A stretch of DNA of 64,000 nt from Gnetum montanum. Its lineage: Eukaryota > Streptophyta > Gnetopsida > Gnetales > Gnetaceae. The stretch lies in NCBI GenBank assembly GCA_015680685.1, contig MNCI01035130.1:663403-727402 (forward strand), read 5' to 3'. The translations under genes were made by a program, and so were the position numbers. Below are positions 56,200-64,000 of this stretch, piece after piece. The notes beneath the pieces are model-generated. The model was not told the origin of the DNA. It saw only the letters and a list, made by a program, of their open reading frames with translations, and made no database searches. How positions within the stretch are numbered: the stretch's first letter is position 1; each line of letters begins with the position of its first letter.

Positions 56200-58730
56200 A
56201 GAATTAATGGGTTGCTCTAAAGGAATCATTGGAATAGGCCCTTCCTTCGTAGGAAGTTACTTTACAAAGATTATTTCATATTCATCTGCTAATTCTTTAT
56301 TCTCAAAAAATCTCTAAAAATAGCTCTAAAGATCAACAAATCTTCTACTTCTATTAAGCACATTACATTGATCCATGTTACTTGACAAAACCATGTGTAA
56401 CTCTTGTCTTCCTTGATATTTAGGATTTCTTTTGTTTGTGTTGGTAATGTGTCTTGAGGTTGTAAGGCTTGAATAAGCTTAATTATATGATCATTTTGTT
56501 GCTATAAAGTATGTTACAAATTTTCATTTTTTTAGCATTTGCTATTGAAACTCATGGTTTTAATTAGATCTCCAAGATTGGTTGAAATTATTATTATAAC
56601 TCTAATAGTTGGAACAAAATGGAGGATGTAACTAGTAATTTGTTGTTTTGATTGGGTTTTCATTGTATACCTTGTGAAGTTACACGTCTCCTTGTCCATC
56701 TTGACTTCCTAAAACATTAGCTTACTTTTTAATAAATGGAAAAATAGGGTAATTGTGGAAAATATGGTCAATTTCGTCATAAATTACACAAGCATAAAGA
56801 AAATCCATATCTTTAGGTTGGGGTTGGTTAGTCTTATGAATTCCCTCATTAGTATGAATTGATGATGGTTATTGTTGACATTGGGAAGATTGGCCTTGCA
56901 CAATAGTATTAGAAGGAAAAGATAAAGATGATAATTTGTTATTAACCTCTTTGATTTATTTTTCCAAACCTGTCATCATTATATGTTCTAACATATTGAC
57001 CTTTTTATTAATAGCCCAACTTTTGATCTGATCCACTATTTAATCTAATGTATCAAATGTTGCGTTTATTGTTATTCGCATAATTATACCATCATAAGAA
57101 AAATCAATACTCTATCATGTAATAGGTGTCAAAGCATCAAGAAAAATTATAGCCATTGATATTCTAAAAAGCCATGATTAGGGTTCCTCACTCTTATGTC
57201 TTTAAAATGCTCCCAAGCATATTCATAAGTCTTATTTTCTTTTTGCTGAAAGCTTGAAAGTTTTTTTTTATATTTTGAATTTTTGCATAAGATAAAAATT
57301 AATTTTAAAACTCATTCTTAAAATATTTCCAAGACTAAATAGAAATTTTTTTTAATGATCTATACCATGATAATACATTATCTCTAAATGTAAGAGGAAT
57401 AATGCATAGAAATTTTAGTATGTTTCGTAATGTTATGACCAAATGTGACTATTAATGTTTTAGAAGATTATATATGATGATATGGATCTTTCTCAACTAT
57501 ACAATAAAATTAAGGAAATACTAATAAATTTTTATAAATTTTTAATCTCAACATCTTGTCTAGTGGACAACAAAAGAGGGGAGAGAGTGACAGTTAATTT
57601 TCTCCCCATTAAATCTTTTAACAAAAGTAAATTAGGCATTCCCTAATGGGGAACTTGATTCTATATTTGCAAGAACTAATTAAATTGGTTGCTCAGAGGT
57701 ACTAAAGGATGTGGCAAAGTGTTTGGTATTTGTTAACATACATAGTGTGGAGATTGTTGTTGAGTCATAGATTGTGTTTAAGTAGCCTCCACATTGAATA
57801 TAGGTTTTACACTTTGGAAAATATTCATCAATGATTATGTGTTAGAATAGTTTTGTTGGGGTACTTCCATAAATGTGGTTCTATATGGTGATTGTGGTAA
57901 AATAGTTATGCTATAAGACAGAGGAACATGTTGTGGATCAAAAGGATTGGTAGGTTGTGCTACAAGCTAATGAATCTGAGCCATATTAGGATAATTCATA
58001 TGAATAGTTGGATGTCCTGATTAGGAAATAGTAGGAGAAATGGTTGATGTAATAGGTACTTGTGTTGGAATAGGAAGAGAGTGATAAATTGGTTGATTAG
58101 GCAATGATGGCTATGTATTTTGGATAGCTTGTATCAAAGCATTCAACAAGGTTTGCTTAGTGGCTTGTAGATGTTGTTGATGAAAGTATTACTGATGAAA
58201 ACTATCAAAGGGATTATTAAGAGTATTGACATGGTACATAGCATTAAATTATGAAGGAATAGTTTGATTAAAAGAAGATGGACCAACCATTTGTATGGTT
58301 AGGGAAAGGATAGATTATGTGAGTGGAGCAGAATCTAATTGACTCATAGCATTTAAAATTGATGTATCAAATCCAAATCCAATAGACATACCAATAGTCA
58401 TAGATACTTGATTAGGCTAGGTAGAATTAGAAAATAGGGTTGAAAGCTGAGTTTCAATAGTAGTCAAAGTAACTAGAATATTAAGTTAATTTTCTACATT
58501 GATTCCAGTATCTATACTTGCAGGAGTTTGTGGATCTACCTATGAAATTGGTAGTCCTTATTGCTAGAATGAACTTTATCCTTCTTGACTTTTAGAATTC
58601 CACGATGAAGATTATTCTTCTGATGATATTAGGATCATTTTAGTCATTTTCTTAAATACATATGAAGAAGGAATAGTATCATGCATCAATATTTGACCTT
58701 TCTCATGAATCCAAATCATAAACCTATAAT
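56200..58730 (-). pseudogene. Gag region of element D
   Basis: On the minus strand near 57270-57150 the translation reads FQQKENKTYEYAWEHFKDI then NPNHGFLEYQW. This is the conserved gag core of Athila-type elements (F.Q.E.E.LYEAWERFK.LL..CPHHGF). Gln- and Met-rich decayed coding sequence extends on both sides. No long open frame survives. Confidence 0.7.
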
Positions 58731-59054
58731 GAAATGACAAGGAAAGAAGAAACAAAAGAAAAAACAAAAAAATCCAAATCTACTACAAGAATCATTGAGT
58801 GTGAACAAGTGCTTTATCAATCATTAGTATTTTCAAATCAAGAAGAAAATATACAAATCAATCAATGTTACTAAAAATTGTAATAATTATAATATAAATA
58901 AATTAAAAAACTATTTAGGATCCATACATAAAACAATAAAAAAGAAAAAAAATTATATAAGGTTTAAATTTGAAAAAATATGATCATAACCCATGACTAT
59001 CATAACAATGCTAAAAATGTTAGATTTCTTTCTACATTTTTGTGTTGTAGAATT
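58731..59054 (-). other. 5' leader of element D, nothing recognised
   Basis: AT-rich DNA between the LTR of D and its gag. A clear primer-binding site could not be read next to the LTR end. Confidence 0.4.
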
Positions 59055-60985
59055 GTGGGAGTCAATCAAATAGTGGACCATCAGTTATGTGTGAGGATTG
59101 GTGAACTTAGAAGGGGGAGGGGACAAAATAAGTTCTCCAAATTATAATTCTTTGAGATAAAGCACATACACCAAATTCAATGTGGTTTCCCAACTTGGGT
59201 AGTCCACACTTAGAGGATAATTAGCAAGCACACCTCTCGACTTTGTTGCTCTCAAATATGATTTGAAGAATTCCACACCCTATACAAGCTTTAAGCTTTG
59301 CAATGGAGTGATTCAACACTACAAATCCACTCAACCATGCAAGGTACCAACAAGCTTAGAATGTGGTTTTTAGGATCCCACAACCTTTAGAACTTGAGCT
59401 CTGCTTTGGAATGTTGTAGCCATAAACCAACATGCAATCTCTCAAGATCTCGATAAGCTCAAGCAAGATGCCTTCCCACAAGAAGTACATCAACCCCATA
59501 GGGCAACAAAGAAAAACAATAATCACAAGGAATAAATTCAACTAAGTTTGCTAATCCTTCTATTTTTGGTATAGCTTACATTGACCAAATTCAATAAACA
59601 AAATATAGTACAATGAGAAACAATAATGATTGCCAAATAATTACAATAGATAGTACATAATGCTTGCACTTTCCCAATGAGAATGAAGTCTTCTTATAGC
59701 TAATACGTTTTTGAAATCACCTCAAAATCCATGCAATAGCTAGTTAATATTTATTGAAGATGTCTTCTTTGAGACGGAGATGTCTTTCTACATTTGACCT
59801 CCATTTTGGGAAGACATCTTCTTTTGATGATAGACATATTTCTATAATAGTCTTTCATTATGGAAAGATGTCTTCTTTTAGTGAAAGTTGTTTTTTTTCT
59901 AGAAAGTCATTTGCTCTTTTGCAGAGATGTCATCTCCTACATTGCCTTTAATTCTTTCAAGACATCTATTGTTTCTTGGAGACATATTTCTTTAGCATCC
60001 TTTGCAATTTGAATTCTTCATTCCTTATCCATGATCTTGAACTTTCAGAAGCCTTCTTATCTCAATCCAAGTTCTTGTCTTGCAAACACAACAACCACAT
60101 AACCACACATACCAAAATGTCCACAATGTGGATATTAAGTTGCCAGAATTATGGTGAAGAATGCTTAACATTTAATTCACACTTAAATAAGAAAGAAGAA
60201 ACTATATGATTATTCAATCTTTAATACTAATAACATCATTCAAAGCAATTGTAATTTATTTTTAATCTCTATATCCTAAAAAACTCTTTGTTTATCCTTG
60301 TCTCCTCTTTTTGTTGAGACTACTTTTTAGTTTTGCTTTGATTTGATGCTAAAATGAGTTAAGTTGGTGGTTGGAATAATGTTTGGTTAATGGCTACGAC
60401 TTAGGTGCAAGTCACAGTAGGATCGCACCTAATGGCCCAATGAAGGATTATAAAGCCAATCAACCACTATGAGTGATTGTGATCAGCAATCTTAGTCAAC
60501 CATTTTCAATGATTGAGTATTCAAATCCTAATGGTCAAGTGTCCAATTAGGCTAAGATATCAATGATGGTTGTGATAGAGGTATGAGTCACAAGGACTCA
60601 CATTGATGCATTCCAATTTTCTATTAAAGAATAAATTATGATTGGTTGTAATCCACTGCTAATGGAAATTTTGTACTATGAGTTCATGTGGATTGCATGA
60701 GTTTTAAGTACTTTACCAAACTTGAATTCAACTTCGTATACTACCCTCATCTAAATTCAAAGCTAACTTCACTTGCTCCTTTCTCTTTTTTCCTTTGAAA
60801 ATTGACTCCTAGTGATCATAAGATGGACATTGTTCCTTTTATGAGTTCAAAATTCATTGAAGATCTAATTTAGGCTTATGACTCTAAACTATAGGTGGCT
60901 ATGGGTCACATGAGATCAAAACTATTTATCCAATATGAAAATTAAAGAAATGAAGTAAAAAGGAACTTCAATTCATGTCCTAATA
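59055..60985 (-). repeat. 5' LTR of element D, split by a solo LTR
   Basis: The pieces 59055-59091 and 60126-60985 together align with the D LTR at 21768-22657; removing 59092-60125 and one duplication copy leaves about 892 bp against 890 bp. Its start reads TATTAGGAC where the other copy has TGTTAGGAC. Confidence 0.85.
59092..60125 (-). mobile_element. Solo LTR inserted in D's LTR
   Basis: On the minus strand it begins TGTGGACATTTTGG and ends CCAATCCTCA. It is flanked by the 5-bp duplication ATGTG (plus strand) at 59087-59091 and 60126-60130. No internal region or second LTR is present, so it arose by LTR-LTR recombination. It is rich in GATGTCTT/AAGACATC words (59755-59965), as is 19830-20010. 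Confidence 0.88.
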
Positions 60986-60989
60986 AAAA

Positions 60990-62110
60990 CCTAGAGATGA
61001 CCTCAAGAAACTTATGGTGTAGTTGTGCTCACCTAAAAAGCCTATAAAAGAACGAAGACTTTTACTATTCAAGACTTTATAGATCATTGAGTGGCTTCCT
61101 TTAGAGCTAGTAGGATGTTTTTGATCATCCATATACATGAGCATGTCTCCTAATGCATAGTTGGACACATTAGTCATGATATGAAATGATTTGGGCTAGT
61201 TAGATGCTTGTAGAATTAGGGTTCCACAAGGTTTTGTTCAGAAGCTTAAAGACCCTATTATAAGTCTTTGCTTAATCAATTAGTGCATCTTCATTTATGA
61301 GCTCTACTAATGGCTTTGTGATTTTAGAAAAGTTTTGAATGAAGTGTTAATAGTTACTTGTAAGTGCAAGGAATGACCTTACATATTTCATTTTTTGAAG
61401 TCTATGTATGATTCCTTGGATCACCTCGATCTTTTCTTGGTCAACTTTGATACCTTTTTCTAATATCTTGTGTTCTAAAATTATGCCTTCCTAAATCATA
61501 ATATGACTCCTTTTCCAATTCAATTTCAAGCTTTTCTCTACACACCTATTCAATATTTATTCTAATGAATTCAATGCTTGTTAAAAGCTAGAGTTATAAG
61601 TTAAGAATTCATCCATGAAGACTTCAATACCATTATTAATATACTTCTAGAAGATTCTTAGGACCAAGTGTTAAAAGGTAGAAAGTGCATTGCACAAGCT
61701 AAATGGTATCTTTTTGTATGCAAAAGTTCCTATGGAACTCATGAACACGGTCTTGGCTTGGTCCTTTCATGTGATGTGGATTTGGTTATATCCACTATAG
61801 CCTTCCAAAATCCTATAATATTGGTGGCCTATAATTATATCTAACACTTGATTTAAAAACATTAGCAAAAATTTGTCCTTAAATGTTGTCATGCTTGATA
61901 GCTTAACATCAATTTCGATCCTTCTTTAGTCTTCTTTCTTAGGCACAATAATGAGTAGACTAATTCACTCACTATTTGAAATAGGATAAATGAATTGCAC
62001 TTTTAGGATTTTTAAAATTTTTCTTTTCACAACCTATTTTATATTTGGATTCAACCTACATTATGGTTGATATTTAAGCTTAGTGGAAGGATTAATGTAT
62101 ATGCAATGTT
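60990..62110 (-). pseudogene. RT and RNase H start of element E
   Basis: Minus-strand pieces: VPKKED near 61925, FLNQVLDIIIGHQYYRILEG and YSGYNQIHIT near 61850-61780, TVFMSSIGTFAYKKIPFSLC near 61750-61690, and RNase H start NVSNYALGDMLMYMDDQKHP (61170-61110). The last matches element A's DASNYALGAVL, with the catalytic Asp lost. Stops are frequent. Confidence 0.78.
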
Positions 62111-62689
62111 GGCATATACGAGCATTAATTCTAGTGATCTCATTATAAGACCACACAACTATTGTGAGTTATTTGTTTAGAACATTCAATATCTTTCTTT
62201 TCTATTTTTTTGTAAGCTTTTCTTTTATGATTCCCATCTTATCTTTTTTAATAAATACATATTCTATTAACTCTTATAATGTTTTCAATTCAATTAGTTT
62301 AGACATAGGTTCTTTTGGAATTTCCAATTCTTTACAATTATTATCTTCTTCTTGTATATGTTCTTCTTAGAAGAGTTGTTGTTGTACATTCTTGATCTTA
62401 TCCAACTTCTCTATGTAGGAGTTAGTAAGTTTTTCTTTTTATTATTAAAATTATAAATTTACAACTTTCATCTACTATGAGCAATTGGGTGTCTTTCTTT
62501 TTAGTGGCTACTATGTCTAGGTAATTTTGCACATACACTATTTTTATACATAAATTGTGTGATGTGATATTCTTCCATCCCATTGTTCAATCTCTACATA
62601 TAATTGCATCTTATATTTTTCTACGTAATGCATGGAACTCTTTTTTCCCTAATGTATTCATGATTATTATATTTGAAAGTTTCAAAGAA

Positions 62690-62995
62690 CAACTGTCAAA
62701 TTCTAAGTTTAGCATCAATGGTGCTTAGTTAAGCCTTTCCCATAATGATGGGAAACTCCTCTTCGTAGATATCTACATGGATTATCAAGAAATTAGCCAA
62801 GTAGGATCACCTAGTGATGGTGGTCATAATGTTCTTCACTTATCTGAAAGGAACAATAATGAACTAATTTATAATCTCTAATTTAATGTTGCACATTTTA
62901 ACTAGTGATAGGTTTCATACTTTGTACATCTTTTAGGATAACAAATTAACTCTAGAAGTTAAATTTAAAAGAGTTTTACATGATGCATGTTTTGC
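62690..62995 (-). pseudogene. Protease remnant of element E
   Basis: CKTLLNLTSRVNLLS and EEEFPIIMGKA followed by LSTIDAKL align with the protease of element A (CKALLGLGFGVNLIS ... GDFPIIMGRAWLSIVD). Frame changes and stops throughout. Confidence 0.68.
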
Positions 62996-64000
62996 AATAT
63001 ATAAATAAATTAGGAGGCTCATAGGATTATTTCTTTTCTTAGGAAGGTTTCCTACTTTAATCTAATCTGTAATAGCATGGGTTTATATGATAATGTGTAC
63101 ATTAATAATTTGGTTTGAAAGTGACTCTTGAAGAATATTAGAGGATGTTAGTGATGGTATGGATTTTATAGCCATTGATGCTTTTGTGGATTTAGATGGA
63201 CTAGTAAGCCTAAAGCAAGGATGTTTCCAAGGCTTGTACTTAAACTACTTGAATTATTATCTACTTGTAATTTAATAGTTTAAGTAGCATTTCTTTATTG
63301 CAGTTGTGGAGGAATCTTACCTTACATAGGTGGAGTAGGTGGCAGAAGATTTGGAGCATGTGATTAGAAGTGTTAATGAATATGAGAAGTGTATGATGGA
63401 GATTTAGTCTACATAGTGATGGGTTTATGAAACTTAGAAGGATGGTAGTAATGAGTAAGAGCTTGGTTGGTAGAGCCACCTGAAGCCACATGCTACTAAA
63501 CATGATATCCATATGGGTTCAACTTCTTGTAGGGATACTGTTGACTATATTGTGGCATCCCTAATGAGTATGAATTTCATCTTTATTGTTGATAGTACTT
63601 CCAAGGTTGCAATGAAGCCCTAATAGGATAATATTATTGTTGATGATAGGGTTGTTGATAGTTGTCCTACAGATAAAATAACATTCTGGGTATTTGACAT
63701 TTTACAAACTTTGGATTTAAAGTATAGAATCAAAGATCTTGAAGATTTGACATAAATGGATAAAAATCCTTTTAGATGTTCATATTAGTATATGTCACAA
63801 TCTTCATCATCTAAATGAAGCTTTGCAACCTTTGTAATTATAGACATTTTCTCTTTGTGTTGGTGGTAGTTATTTTCTATGTCCTCTTTCTTTCTTTTAT
63901 CTTTATCCTTAGCTCGAACAAAATCCATTTTTCCTTCCATAATGGATTGAAATTTCAATTAGAATTATTCTCTAGTGGTAGTTATTTTATATTTCCTCTT
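62996..64000 (-). pseudogene. Gag region of element E, heavily decayed
   Basis: Assigned by position upstream of the protease on the minus strand. Gln/His/Tyr-rich short frames resemble the zone between the gag core and protease of element A; no core gag motif is readable. The element continues right of the window. Confidence 0.4.

Larger units (their letters stand above)
21768..60985 (-). mobile_element. Element D, minus-strand Athila-like, split by nested insertions
   Basis: Its two LTRs are 21768-22657 (890 bp) and about 59055-60985 (about 892 bp once a solo LTR insertion is removed). Between them on the minus strand come gag (58730-56200), protease (55928-55542), the first part of RT (55330-55091), then, after element C, the end of integrase (26447-25855), a post-integrase region and a polypurine tract beside the downstream LTR. 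The RT-RNase H-integrase core is missing, most easily explained by a deletion at the C boundary. I could not find matching target duplications outside D. Confidence 0.72.
60986..64000 (-). mobile_element. Element E, minus-strand A-family element, partial
   Basis: On the minus strand the order gag (beyond 63000), protease, RT and the start of RNase H is readable, all closest to element A. It is cut off at the LTR of D (60985). Its integrase is not found left of D at 21767, so a plain insertion of D into E is not supported; a deletion or rearrangement must have followed. Confidence 0.72.

Overview
This is a plant nuclear window made almost entirely of LTR retrotransposons. I see no complete host gene. 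The deep nesting, long inter-gene distance, and old copies worn down by C-to-T and G-to-A changes (as expected of methylated, rarely deleted DNA) suggest a large-genome seed plant, possibly a gymnosperm. The species cannot be fixed from the sequence.

Layout. (1) About 1-9235: a GC- and CpG-rich, young Ty3/gypsy element of the Tat type. It has an intact RT/RNase H/second RNase H/integrase frame (3065-6532), a 15-unit tandem repeat just after pol, and a promoter-bearing LTR-like end with repeated ACGC/GCGT hairpins. Upstream of pol, on the opposite strand, lies a spliced gene that starts with an FCP1/HAD-phosphatase-like domain. No gag or protease is visible. (2) About 9270-18806: a decayed Athila-like element (copy A1) with an additional post-integrase reading frame and its 3' LTR. 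(3) 18807-21767: repeats with no recognised gene, including a three-unit 108-bp tandem repeat. (4) 21768-60985: a nest of LTR elements. The minus-strand Athila-like element D (LTRs 21768-22657 and about 59055-60985) is interrupted by C (LTRs 26448-26884 and 54599-55090). C holds B, a chromovirus (LTRs 28236-28766 and 47082-47600). B holds A (34940-44541, 5-bp target duplication GAACT), which belongs to the same family as A1. D's upstream LTR also carries a solo LTR (59092-60125) with its own 5-bp duplication. (5) 60986-64000: the minus-strand gag-protease-RT-RNase H part of another A-family element, cut off at D's LTR.

Other cargo: two copies of a composite repeat that contains a 5S rRNA-derived segment beside private minisatellites (about 31.4-32.8 kb and 47.8-48.96 kb), a fragment of a CCR4-like exonuclease/endonuclease/phosphatase-family gene (49345-49776), and a minus-strand UDP-glycosyltransferase fragment (51650-52090). 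Two runs of N (36828-37201 and 50093-50515) and single Ns at 1935 and 9236 mark assembly uncertainty.

The most unusual items are the spliced antisense gene inside the Tat element, the hairpin array near that element's LTR, and the 5S-derived composite repeat.
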